Position numbers and translations under genes: made by a program. Positions 1 through 6,976 of a stretch of DNA of 20,655 nucleotides are shown one piece after another. Below the pieces are notes generated by a model. It was not told where the DNA came from. It saw only the letters and a program-made list of their open reading frames with translations, and did not search any database. This stretch comes from an uncultured Bacteriovorax sp. Lineage in GTDB: Bacteria; Bdellovibrionota; Bacteriovoracia; Bacteriovoracales; Bacteriovoracaceae. The DNA lies in contig CAMLRB010000039.1 in NCBI GenBank assembly GCA_946482295.1, positions 1-20,655 on the forward strand, in the 5' to 3' direction. The stretch's first letter is position 1. The number at the start of each line of letters is the position of its first letter.

Positions 1-1
1 C

Positions 2-385
2 TTATTGTTTATTCGCGTAGATAAGTTTTGTCGCTTCGACGACTTGTCTTTCATCGAAGGGTTTGTTGAAAAAACGATTGAAGGGATTTGATGCGGGAAA
101 GGCGGATAATTCCGGATAATCCTCTAGATCACCACCTGAAAACAAAAAGAAAGGGAAATTTTTATGAGACATATTATATAAACAGAGCTCGCCTCCATTT
201 GCATGAGGCATTTTGTAGTCAGAAATGATGAGATCGAAATCCTGACCTTCTTTTAATATGTTCATCGCTTCGAGTCCGTTGCTTGCTTTTGTCGTTTCAC
301 AAATAAACTCATCTGTCAGTATGAGTTCTAACAGGTCTTGCAACATCTCTTCGTCATCGACAATTAAAATTTTAAATGCTTTCAT
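2..385 (-). CDS. Stand-alone response regulator receiver protein (CheY-like)
   Basis: A 127-residue protein made of a single receiver domain with no output domain. The acidic pocket (Asp10, Asp11), the phosphoacceptor Asp56 in IISDYKMP, the switch Ser83 in LFSGG and the conserved Lys108 in NKPF are all present, so phosphorylation by a histidine kinase is expected; no kinase lies in the window. Proteins of this kind act by docking on a partner. A GTG start at 391 is also open, but I prefer the ATG at 385 because a TATACT box ends seven bases before it and no convincing Shine-Dalgarno is placed for either start; the nearest, AAGG, lies 18 bases from the ATG and 12 from the GTG. The gene is complete, its stop lying at positions 2-4. 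It is divergent from pdxH. The family assignment is secure; the specific role is unknown. Confidence 0.9.
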   Translation of the reverse strand: MKAFKILIVDDEEMLQDLLELILTDEFICETTKASNGLEAMNILKEGQDFDLIISDYKMPHANGGELCLYNMSHKNFPFFLFSGGDLEDYPELSAFPASNPFNRFFNKPFDERQVVEATKLIYANKQ

Positions 386-392
386 AAACACC

Positions 393-421
393 AGTATATT
401 TCGCCTTAAGCCATAGGATAA
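393..421 (-). promoter_or_regulatory. Putative leaderless promoter of the first receiver gene
   Basis: Reading the minus strand, TATACT (398-393) matches the sigma70 -10 consensus at five of six bases and is followed by seven bases and then the ATG at 385, so transcription would start on or next to the start codon. The -35 candidate TTATCC (421-416, spacer 17) matches only three of six. The second receiver gene at 6977 has the same TATACT, seven bases, ATG arrangement. Confidence 0.4.
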
Positions 422-443
422 ATGAAATCTTGTAAAAAAGGTG

Positions 444-449
444 TATAAT
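444..449 (+). promoter_or_regulatory. -10 box (TATAAT) upstream of pdxH
   Basis: A perfect TATAAT lies 40 bases before the pdxH ATG, inside the 98-base divergent gap. The bases TG sit immediately before it rather than one base away, so it is not a canonical extended -10. No good -35 hexamer is visible at 16-18 bases. A start about seven bases downstream would give a leader of about 34 bases. Confidence 0.4.
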
Positions 450-489
450 TTTATCTAAATCTAAGGTTTCGCATTGGTATGGGATAAAT

Positions 490-1089
490 ATGGATAAAAT
501 TTCACAATTCGGTCTTAGTAACAATCCGATTGAGTCTTTCAAGGATTGGTATCAGCAAGCAGCAAAAGTTGAACAGAACGCAGAAGCTATGACAGTTGCA
601 AGTGTCGATAGTGAAGGTCGGCCCGATGCTCGAGTCCTTCTCTACAAAGGTTTTGTTGAAGACGGTATTGCTTTTTATAGCAATTACAAAAGCATAAAAG
701 CTCAAGAGTGGCAGCAAAACGCAGAAGCTTGCTTGGTTTTCTATTGGCATGTGAGCAAAAAGCAAGTGCGCTTAAGAGGGAAAGTGAAATTGATGAGTCG
801 TGAAAATTCAATCAAGTATTTTCAGTCTCGCGATCGCGAAAGTCAGTTAGCATCGTACATATCAGAACAAAGTGCACCAATTGAAGACAAAGCAGAATTG
901 TTAAGAAAACTTCACTTGGCTAAAGAGAAGTTTGACTCATCTCCTATACCGACTCCTGAACACTGGGGTGGATACATTTTTATTCCAGATGAAGTAGAAT
1001 TTTTTCTCTATGGTGAACATCGCTTGAATGATCGTTTTCTTTATAAATTATCGGCAGGACAATGGACGGTCTGTCGTTTGCAACCATAA
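490..1089 (+). CDS. pdxH: Pyridoxamine 5'-phosphate oxidase
   Basis: FMN-dependent enzyme that oxidises pyridoxamine or pyridoxine 5'-phosphate to pyridoxal 5'-phosphate with oxygen, the last step of B6 synthesis and salvage, in the cytoplasm. The 199 residues align along the family: RPDARVLLYKGF (44-55) and FYSNYKSIKAQE (62-73) in the FMN-binding region, a QVRLRGKV strand (92-99), SRDRESQLASYIS (113-125), HWGGYIFIP (158-166) and the family-typical end WTVCRLQP. The C-terminal active-site motif, normally RLHDR, reads RLNDR (178-182), so the residue matching E. coli His199 is Asn180. The protein is slightly shorter than the usual 210-220 residues, mostly at the N terminus. The ribosome site is weak (GGGA six bases upstream). 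The HIT gene follows after 18 bases, so co-transcription is likely. Confidence 0.95.
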   Translation: MDKISQFGLSNNPIESFKDWYQQAAKVEQNAEAMTVASVDSEGRPDARVLLYKGFVEDGIAFYSNYKSIKAQEWQQNAEACLVFYWHVSKKQVRLRGKVKLMSRENSIKYFQSRDRESQLASYISEQSAPIEDKAELLRKLHLAKEKFDSSPIPTPEHWGGYIFIPDEVEFFLYGEHRLNDRFLYKLSAGQWTVCRLQP

Positions 1090-1107
1090 CAGTTTTAGGA
1101 TGAGACA

Positions 1108-1515
1108 ATGATTAAATTTGCAGTTGATCCCGTTATTCAAAACAATTCTATTTTCATTAAAAATTTGCAACTCAGTTCGCTCTTCATAAAAAACGACAAA
1201 GAGAATCCTTGGTTTGTTCTCGTTCCTAGAAAAATTGGTGCGACTGAATTAGTTGATCTCACTCATGAAGAGCAGAGTGCTTTAATGGAAGAGATCACAA
1301 TTGTTTCTGAATTTCTAAAAGAGTATTACGAGCCTTATAAATTAAATATTGGTTCACTGGGAAATATCGTTAAACAACTGCACATTCATGTGATCGCACG
1401 ATATCCAAACGATAGGGCCTGGCCGGGTCCGATTTGGGGAACTAACCCTTCAATGGAATTTGATCAAACAGAACTGGAAAATATCAAATCTAATTTTTTA
1501 GAATTCGTAGAATAA
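1108..1515 (+). CDS. HIT-family nucleotide hydrolase/transferase
   Basis: 135-residue histidine-triad protein. The signature reads QLHIHVIARYPND (90-102): the middle histidine (His92), which forms the nucleotidyl-enzyme intermediate in the family, and the following His94 are present, while the first triad histidine is Gln90. A Gln in that position followed by a DxAWPxPxWG stretch (here DRAWPGPIWG, 102-111) is, from memory, typical of a proteobacterial HIT subfamily rather than damage. NPWFVLVPR (33-41) matches the same group. The likely activity is hydrolysis of dinucleoside polyphosphates or AMP conjugates; the substrate cannot be read from sequence. It lies 18 bases after pdxH and is preceded by AGGATGAG, which supplies the ribosome site. 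Its stop codon runs into a shared terminator. Confidence 0.9.
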   Translation: MIKFAVDPVIQNNSIFIKNLQLSSLFIKNDKENPWFVLVPRKIGATELVDLTHEEQSALMEEITIVSEFLKEYYEPYKLNIGSLGNIVKQLHIHVIARYPNDRAWPGPIWGTNPSMEFDQTELENIKSNFLEFVE

Positions 1516-1540
1516 AAAAAGGGCGGCTTACGCCACCCTT
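1514..1540 (-). terminator. Hairpin terminator shared by convergent genes, stop codon in the loop
   Basis: On the minus strand the nine-base arm AAGGGTGGC pairs with GCCGCCCTT (one G-U pair) around a GTAA loop and is followed by seven T in total (two are in the stem). The loop holds the TAA stop of the minus-strand membrane protein, and the upstream arm encodes its last residues. On the plus strand the stem has one C-A mismatch and no strong T run, so it works best for the minus-strand transcript but may also stop the pdxH-HIT transcript. Confidence 0.8.
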
Positions 1541-2070
1541 CCTTGTTCTCGATCTTTTTGTTCATTTTCAACTTGTTCAACTGTGTCTTTATCAGAGTGA
1601 GCTTTCAAGCTATCAATGTATTTATTGATAGACTCTGGCACTTCTTGGAAAAAGTCATCATCACGGAAATAGATTTTGTTATTAAGTGGTGATGAATCGA
1701 TTGCTGCTTGCGTGAAATAACGATTCAAGCGGTATAGTGGTCCAGCAATTTTGTGTGAGTAGAAGAGTCCCCACAGTCCAGCAATCGTTGAAATAGATGC
1801 GGCCACGACAATAAAAACGTGAGTCATGAATTTCTTCTGCTCATGTATCATAAGGAAGAATGGGTGATCAGGTGGGAGATTAAGTGCTTCACCTCGTTGC
1901 ATGTACGAGTGGAAGAAGTAATCATTCGCCAGATAGATCACTGACATTGAACATATTGAGATTAACAACAACGACAGCATGAACTGAATTTGAAAGTCAT
2001 TGTTGATTAAGAATTTTTTCTCTCTTAAAAGTAAGCTGATGAGAGGGAGTCTTTTGTTTGTTGATTGCAT
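1528..2070 (-). CDS. Two-helix inner membrane protein with HAMP-like domain
   Basis: 180-residue protein of unknown function. A short cytoplasmic N terminus is followed by a first membrane helix (about 28-49), a periplasmic loop of only about 33 residues and a second helix (about 83-104). Directly after it, SHKIAGPLYRLNRYF (105-119) has the look of the start of a HAMP linker, as found after the last helix of chemoreceptors and sensor kinases, but no kinase, cyclase or signalling domain follows; the chain ends with a charged tail. The start at 2070 is chosen over the ATG at 2103 because AGGA lies seven bases before it, while the upstream ATG would overlap the preceding gene by 17 bases and has no ribosome site. 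It is 16 bases behind the coiled-coil gene and surely in one transcript with it. A stand-alone HAMP protein that modulates a partner is an inference. Confidence 0.75.
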   Translation of the reverse strand: MQSTNKRLPLISLLLREKKFLINNDFQIQFMLSLLLISICSMSVIYLANDYFFHSYMQRGEALNLPPDHPFFLMIHEQKKFMTHVFIVVAASISTIAGLWGLFYSHKIAGPLYRLNRYFTQAAIDSSPLNNKIYFRDDDFFQEVPESINKYIDSLKAHSDKDTVEQVENEQKDREQGRVA

Positions 2071-2077
2071 AGTATGA

Positions 2078-2081
2078 TCCT
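2078..2081 (-). promoter_or_regulatory. Ribosome binding site deciding the start of the HAMP-like gene
   Basis: AGGA on the minus strand, with a seven-base spacer to the ATG at 2070. It lies just inside the 16-base gap behind the preceding stop codon and argues against the longer open frame that starts at 2103. Confidence 0.6.
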
Positions 2082-2086
2082 GCTTA

Positions 2087-2851
2087 TTATTGGTTGGCGC
2101 CATATCTCATTTCCTCTTTTTCTTCTTGGTTGTAATCCATTTCAATTAACTTCGATTCAATTGATGTTCCGTCATTGAGTGGATCATCGATAAAGTCATC
2201 CACTTCTTTTGGCTTTTTCTTCTTTGAAAATGAAGCCACTGTTCTTCCAACATCGCCTTGCTGTTTGAAGGCCATGATTCTTTCCGTGAATCCATCTTCG
2301 CGAATCAGCTCATTGATATATTCTATCTCTTCAGGGTTCAAACCATTTTCCGTTAACGATTTGATTAAATTCACTTCGGGATATGTGTAATTTTCCTGAA
2401 GCATAAGATAATAAACGAAACGCGGATCCCATTTTTCTGTGTTGCTCACTTCTTCGCGCAACTTATTCTTTTTCTCGATAATCTTGTCCTGGAGACGTTT
2501 AATATCCTTAACAGTACTGTTACGGTCCAAGAAACTCTGCTCCAACATGGCCTGCAATTCTTTTACGCCTTCTACATGATCGAACTTTTCCTTGGCGACT
2601 TTAATTTCTTCCTTAGTCTCATCATCAATGGCCACGTTATTTTCATTAATAACGGCACCAATCTTATCCAGATCCCTTCTGTGCTTTTTCGACAGCAAGC
2701 TCTGTTTTTGAGCTTCTGGCGCGGATAGAGCTTCTTGCTCGCTCCCTTCATTTTCAAGAGCAGCCGTCGATAAGCGATCGCTTCTGAGGTAGGTGTAAAC
2801 GCCCCAGAGAACCACTAATCCGGCAAAGGCCAACATTGAGAGTGTTCTCAT
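2087..2851 (-). CDS. Membrane-anchored coiled-coil protein, unknown function
   Basis: 254 residues that I do not recognise. One hydrophobic segment at residues 4-21 (LSMLAFAGLVVLWGVYTY) without a clear cleavage site suggests an N-terminal anchor. The rest is strongly charged and predicted mainly helical, with coiled-coil character around residues 45-140 (KELQAMLEQ, IKRLQDKIIEKKNKLREE). A region with WDPRFVYYLMLQENYTYPEVNLIKSL then NPEEIEYINELI looks like a compact helical domain. The C terminus is acidic (VDDFIDDPLND). It is the first gene of a two-gene minus-strand unit with the HAMP-like protein, from which only 16 bases separate it, so the two products may act together at the inner membrane. 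No good Shine-Dalgarno is visible (AAAGAAT nearby). Confidence 0.7.
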   Translation of the reverse strand: MRTLSMLAFAGLVVLWGVYTYLRSDRLSTAALENEGSEQEALSAPEAQKQSLLSKKHRRDLDKIGAVINENNVAIDDETKEEIKVAKEKFDHVEGVKELQAMLEQSFLDRNSTVKDIKRLQDKIIEKKNKLREEVSNTEKWDPRFVYYLMLQENYTYPEVNLIKSLTENGLNPEEIEYINELIREDGFTERIMAFKQQGDVGRTVASFSKKKKPKEVDDFIDDPLNDGTSIESKLIEMDYNQEEKEEMRYGANQ

Positions 2852-3059
2852 ATTTGTTATTCTTTTTGGTGATTGGATTTTGCTCTAACCAAAGACGTGC
2901 CACTGAACAAAATCACCTGTTGATTAAATTCATGATAATGAATCTTTGGGAGCGGAGGAAGGTGATGAGGGAACTATTGGCAAAAAGAGAGTAGATACAA
3001 GCGTTTAAGAGTGAAAATCAACAAAAAATGACCTCTAAGTAAATGCTTTAAAAATGACC

Positions 3060-3092
3060 AAAAAAAAAGGCAGGGTGTTTAAACCCTGCCTT
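3060..3092 (-). terminator. Rho-independent terminator of the secreted coiled-coil gene
   Basis: A perfect ten-base stem, AAGGCAGGGT with ACCCTGCCTT, around a six-base loop. On the minus strand it is followed by a run of T (opposite the A tract at 3060-3068). It lies 37 bases after the stop of the gene ending at 3129. It also separates that transcript from the operon starting at 2851. Confidence 0.9.
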
Positions 3093-3128
3093 CTTATATT
3101 CACTTAGGTTGTTCACCTTTATCTAATC

Positions 3129-3686
3129 TTATTTCCCTACACTGGCAGGCATACGTCCATTACCACCGAATGCACCTTTATCTTCTTGCTGCTTAAGTTG
3201 CATAAGTGCGATCTGATCTGCAGACTTACGAGCTTCAATTGCTAGATCTGTATTAATCTTAATGAGATTTTTCATTTCTTCATTAGGTTTAATTTTTTCC
3301 AATTGACGTTGATATTCCATCATAGTCTTAGTTGTAGCAACAAGTTCACGCTTAAGATTTTTTGATTCTTCAGCAAATTTATTCTCAAGAAACTCTTGTG
3401 CTTTTTCGTTGTTAATAGATTTCTCTACTAAACGTTCTTTCGATTTTTTAAGCTCATATTCAAGATACGTAATTTTGTTCTCATAAAGCTTCTGTTGTTG
3501 CTCAAGAAGTTTTGTAAGATACATTATCTTTGCTTCTTTCTGTGTCTCTGTTTTTTCCTCTGAATTTATTGAAGTGAATCCAAGAGTGCGCTCTTTACCA
3601 GCGTCAGTCCAATATGTTTCAAACGCCATGATTGGCGAGGCAAGTACAACGGTCATTGCAGTAAGAACGAGTAAGCGCGCTTTCAT
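3129..3686 (-). CDS. Secreted coiled-coil protein, unknown function
   Basis: 185 residues with a clear Sec signal peptide (MKARLLVLTAMTVVLASPIMA, cleavage expected after about residue 21, before FETYW). The mature part is almost entirely helical and charged, with heptad-like segments from about residue 50 to 160 (KLLEQQQKLYENKITYLEYEL, LVEKSINNEKAQEFLENKF, KNLKRELVATTKTMMEYQRQ), then a short Gly-rich tail (GAFGGNGRMPASVGK). It has no cysteines and no catalytic motif. A periplasmic structural or chaperone-like helical protein is plausible (compare OmpH/Skp-like proteins in size and composition), but I see no sequence signature for that family. A strong ribosome site (AAAGGAAAG) precedes the ATG. 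It is flanked by its own terminator and lies 76 bases behind the putative metalloprotease gene. Confidence 0.75.
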   Translation of the reverse strand: MKARLLVLTAMTVVLASPIMAFETYWTDAGKERTLGFTSINSEEKTETQKEAKIMYLTKLLEQQQKLYENKITYLEYELKKSKERLVEKSINNEKAQEFLENKFAEESKNLKRELVATTKTMMEYQRQLEKIKPNEEMKNLIKINTDLAIEARKSADQIALMQLKQQEDKGAFGGNGRMPASVGK

Positions 3687-3762
3687 AAGTCTTTCCTTTT
3701 TAGAAGTCGGTCTTTGAAAACATTTCGGAGCTTGGAGGAGAATACTTTAGGAAAAAGATATA

Positions 3763-4710
3763 TTATTTGACCATTTCAGGTTTGGGGTTCCAATTTTCAG
3801 CAGCTTCACCAGTGAACGTAGAATGTAGGACTCGAGACTGAGAATCGAGAATTGTTAGAAGAAGAATTTCTCTCTCTCTTTCAGTGCATAGTTCTCCACA
3901 GGCCTTCAGCATTTCAGAGACGACCTGAGCACTTACCGTATAAGGACCATTGCTGTTTTCATCACAGGCATAGAGGCCTTCCAAGTCATGTCCACGAGGA
4001 CATAGAGCATGAACGTAAGCAAGACTTTCAGCATGACCATCACTATGGCGAGCTTCATGAAAAAGAACGCCTAGACGGTGAATGCTGTTTGCAATTGAAT
4101 CTGGATCATTGTTATTTATGTTAAAGCGGCGATTAAAGAGCCCTTCACCAATTTGCAGAATTCCTACGCGTGGAGAGTTTACGATGATTGTTTTAGTACT
4201 AAAGAGACCATTGGGTAGTTTGAACTTTAGAAGTTGTTTGTTCTTTTTCCCTTCAAGATAAATTGATGCGCCGGCATTTGTCATGACTACGAGAGGGGAA
4301 AGTCCATCATCTTCTTGTTCAGCTTCTTCTTCTGGGTTATTGAGTGAGTAAGGAGTAATATCAGCGAACGGATAAGTCACATTTTCTTTGTGCACCAGAA
4401 TGCTTTCTTGTTTAAAAATTTTTCTTGGTGAAAACGCTCTTTCATCAATGATGACTGAGACTCTTTTTTGCAGCCAATGTTCTAGTTCTAGGGCATTGAG
4501 TTCTTCGATTCCTAAAAGTGAAAGTACATCTCGATGGTTTTCAGAAGATTGAAACTGCAGAAGCTTCATGCGTTCTATGTCTTTTATCAGCGTTTTTTTA
4601 TGGGCCTTAGGAACCTTGCTGGAAAAGGTAAAAGCATGGGACTTTTGGGCCGCCATAAGCGCCATGAATATTAAACAGAAAATAAGGAGCGATTGTTTTA
4701 AAATTCCCAT
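3763..4710 (-). CDS. Secreted putative zinc metalloprotease (HExxHxxGH)
   Basis: 315 residues. An N-terminal signal peptide (hydrophobic 7-20, cleavage expected near KSHA-FT, residue 26) sends it to the periplasm or outside. Residues 214-226 read GVLFHEARHSDGH: His218, Glu219 and His222 form the HExxH zinc-binding helix of zincin peptidases, followed by Gly225 and His226. The usual metzincin pattern has its third histidine two residues later, so His226 or Glu228 would have to serve as third ligand. Four cysteines (237, 249, 271, 275) could form two disulfides close to the active site, as expected for an exported enzyme. An acidic linker (EEEAEQEDD, about 127-135) precedes the domain. I do not recognise a named family; the protease call rests on the motif and export. 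No clear ribosome site; the nearest, AAGGG, is 16-17 bases from the ATG. Confidence 0.65.
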   Translation of the reverse strand: MGILKQSLLIFCLIFMALMAAQKSHAFTFSSKVPKAHKKTLIKDIERMKLLQFQSSENHRDVLSLLGIEELNALELEHWLQKRVSVIIDERAFSPRKIFKQESILVHKENVTYPFADITPYSLNNPEEEAEQEDDGLSPLVVMTNAGASIYLEGKKNKQLLKFKLPNGLFSTKTIIVNSPRVGILQIGEGLFNRRFNINNNDPDSIANSIHRLGVLFHEARHSDGHAESLAYVHALCPRGHDLEGLYACDENSNGPYTVSAQVVSEMLKACGELCTEREREILLLTILDSQSRVLHSTFTGEAAENWNPKPEMVK

Positions 4711-4811
4711 AGTTAAGTAAGAATAGCCCTTCTTCTGATTGAGGAGAATAGGACCGGGTAATTCTTTCAGTCCTGTCTAATTTTTAGGATGGGTTATCCG
4801 ATAAGCAACCT

Positions 4812-6941
4812 ATGAAAAAGACACTCCTAACTATTCCACTGGCCCTTATACTTACTCTCAACTCTTGTACGTTTTCTCCTCCTATGGAGTCGAGTGTTTC
4901 AAGAGTTATTGCCAATTCAAAAATCGATCAATTGGTTGATGAGTTTAGGGCCCACTACGAAAGTGAGATCAGCCAGGCCCGCAAGTCAGAGATTTCTATT
5001 CTTCAAGAAAACTTAGTTAAGTATCTAATTGCCGCCACTAATTCTCCTGAAGCCCATAGAGTTCAAATCTATCGCGAAGCCACTCATTATTTTAATAGAA
5101 TTTATCCTTTGGTTCTCAATAACATCCGTGAAGAGAAAAAAGGTGGGAAGATATTCACAGAAATCGTGAAGGCACCATTATGGACTTTGAAAGATGAACT
5201 CGAATATCTCAACACAGAAGCCAACAAGCATTCTGCCCCAATAGTAAAAGTCGATCTTATTGAAGGGATGAAAATGCTTTCACCTTTCTATAAAGAATTG
5301 AATGCAGAATCTCGCCAACGCTTGAATCAAGAATACAGTAATAATGTCTCGAAAGTTTTTGGACAAGATTTTGATCTTCATCCTTCATTTGAAGAGATTG
5401 ATGAGCTGTTATCAAAAGAAGGAAATGAAAAAGAAAAAATTAATAGTATCGTTGCTCTTGTTGAGAAAAAACTCAGCAAGCATGAGCAAAAAATCCGCAA
5501 GCTAGGATCTGAAATCGCCAAGAGTGGACAAGTGGACATGAAAAACGTTCAAATCCGTCTCGTCGTGCGCTTCATGGATTACTACTTCAACAAGATTGAT
5601 GATTCAGTTATTAAAACCATTCTCTCTGAACTTGTAAGTGCTGGTGGAAAACTTCCTGAAGAAGAAGTGATGAAAATTATCTTCAAAAACACAGGACCAG
5701 GTCTCGGAAAGGTCCTCCAACAAATTGGAAAAGAAAAAGGAGTGGGGGGAGAGTTCTCTAAATTGATGAGTGTTCTTGAGTCATCAGGAAAAGAAGTTCC
5801 TTATCATCTCGTCAAAAGAGTTATTGAAACCGATCTAGGTGGATTTGAGGTGAAGAGCGTTGAAGCAAGGCCTCTCGGTACAGGTACAATTGCTCAGGTA
5901 AATAAAGCTAAACTTTGGGATGAAAATGTTGAAAAAGAGGTGGCCCTCCGTTTTCGCAAACCGGGTGTCGAACAGCGCTGTAAAGAAGATATAAAAATTC
6001 TTCGTCAATTTGTTCCCGACAATGAAGCACTTTTCAGAGAAGAGGGAGTTGAGGATACAAAAGTTATCTCGACACTCATTGATAGTGTAGAAAAATTCTT
6101 AGACGAAGAAGTTGATTTCCAGATCGCAGTTGAAAAGCAAAAGAAGGCCTACGAAATTTATAACCGATCAGTTAAAGTGGCGGCCAATGCTAAATTTGAA
6201 ATGCTAGAAATGAAAGTTCCCAATGTGTATACCCCACCGAAAGGTAAGTCGAATTTGCACATACAGGAATTTGCTACGGGGGGAGTGAAGTTTGCTGATC
6301 TTACAGATGTCGCTACTAAAAAAATAGTTGCTCAAGAAATGATCCGCATGTGGTTTGAAGAAGCGCTTTTTAAATCTGGCTTTTTGAATGCCGATCTTCA
6401 TCAGGGTAATTTTCGAGTTGTACTTATCGAAGAAAATAACAAAATAAAAGTACTCCTTTATGATTTTGGTCTTTCTTCAACACTTACAAAAGAAGATCAA
6501 AGGGCCTTTCTCCTATTAGGAGCGGGGGCGCACTTAAAATCACCTAAAATCATCAGTGAAGGTTTGCTGGCATCAATGCAAACGAATGATGCTGCTTTGA
6601 AAGCAAAACTCATCAAAGATATTAAAGAGGAGATGGCCATTTCTCCGTCGAAAAAAGCCGAGGATTGGGTTGCTTGGTGTGTACAGAAGAACTACTTCGT
6701 TTCAGATAAGTTAGGGGCGTTTGCACGTGGATCGTTGCTTTTGAAGCAATTGCCAGAGAGCGTTGGTGACACGGAGATGTTTAAAGACACAATTGTTAAG
6801 AGTGCATTTAAAAATCTCACACACTCATTCGCTGATCGCGATTATGATTATCCACTGAAGAAAATAGACCTTTTAAAAATTGGGCTTACAGCTGGGCATA
6901 GATCATGTGTTGATCTAATTAGTCGTTTTTTTGGCAAATGA
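4812..6941 (+). CDS. Predicted lipoprotein with ABC1/UbiB-like atypical kinase domain
   Basis: 709 residues. The N terminus (two Lys, hydrophobic core 5-16, then LNSC) looks like a lipoprotein signal with Cys19 as the lipid site, although Asn at -2 is unusual. A long helical region follows, then a domain with the ABC1/UbiB/COQ8 order: a KVLQ stretch (300-303) where the family has KxGQ, LGTGTIAQV (355-363) where it has the Ala-rich loop, VALRFRKPGV (377-386) matching the VAVKVxRPGI strand, LNADLHQGN (526-534; Asp528, Asn533) matching the HADPHPGN catalytic loop, and YDFG (550-553; Asp551). Metal-binding residues are kept, but the ATP-anchoring lysine is Arg380 and the third KxGQ position is Leu302. 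Family members normally act inside the cell or in organelles, so an exported version is unexpected. The substrate is unknown. No Shine-Dalgarno is visible; a weak -10, TCTAAT, lies at 4776-4781. Confidence 0.8.
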   Translation: MKKTLLTIPLALILTLNSCTFSPPMESSVSRVIANSKIDQLVDEFRAHYESEISQARKSEISILQENLVKYLIAATNSPEAHRVQIYREATHYFNRIYPLVLNNIREEKKGGKIFTEIVKAPLWTLKDELEYLNTEANKHSAPIVKVDLIEGMKMLSPFYKELNAESRQRLNQEYSNNVSKVFGQDFDLHPSFEEIDELLSKEGNEKEKINSIVALVEKKLSKHEQKIRKLGSEIAKSGQVDMKNVQIRLVVRFMDYYFNKIDDSVIKTILSELVSAGGKLPEEEVMKIIFKNTGPGLGKVLQQIGKEKGVGGEFSKLMSVLESSGKEVPYHLVKRVIETDLGGFEVKSVEARPLGTGTIAQVNKAKLWDENVEKEVALRFRKPGVEQRCKEDIKILRQFVPDNEALFREEGVEDTKVISTLIDSVEKFLDEEVDFQIAVEKQKKAYEIYNRSVKVAANAKFEMLEMKVPNVYTPPKGKSNLHIQEFATGGVKFADLTDVATKKIVAQEMIRMWFEEALFKSGFLNADLHQGNFRVVLIEENNKIKVLLYDFGLSSTLTKEDQRAFLLLGAGAHLKSPKIISEGLLASMQTNDAALKAKLIKDIKEEMAISPSKKAEDWVAWCVQKNYFVSDKLGAFARGSLLLKQLPESVGDTEMFKDTIVKSAFKNLTHSFADRDYDYPLKKIDLLKIGLTAGHRSCVDLISRFFGK

Positions 6942-6969
6942 TTGCGTAAGAACTAAACTTCGTTATACT
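6942..6969 (+). promoter_or_regulatory. Putative leaderless promoter of the second receiver gene
   Basis: TTGCGT (6942-6947) and TATACT (6964-6969), spaced by 16 bases, sit in the 35-base gap after the ABC1-like gene. The ATG at 6977 begins seven bases after the -10 box, which is where transcription should start. There is no Shine-Dalgarno. TTATACT and AGTATAA form a 15-base inverted repeat (6963-6977) that runs from the -10 box into the first base of the start codon. Confidence 0.5.
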
Positions 6970-6976
6970 AAGTATA

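Noticed and set aside
2868..2916. GGTGATTGGATTTTG and CAAAATCACC as arms of a hairpin near the coiled-coil operon start
   Set aside because: Only seven contiguous pairs across a loop of more than 20 bases; A/T-rich coincidence is likely.
2929..2944. ATTCATGATAATGAAT, an inverted repeat that loosely recalls a Fur box
   Set aside because: Only six-base arms and poor agreement with the full 19-base Fur consensus; no iron-related gene next to it.
2965..2994. Ten-codon frame (nine residues) with a very good GGAGG ribosome site in the 277-base gap before the coiled-coil operon
   Set aside because: Too short to support as a gene; no terminator or attenuator follows it, and the next gene downstream on this strand is far away. 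The rest of the gap, apart from the terminator at 3060-3092, shows nothing I can support.
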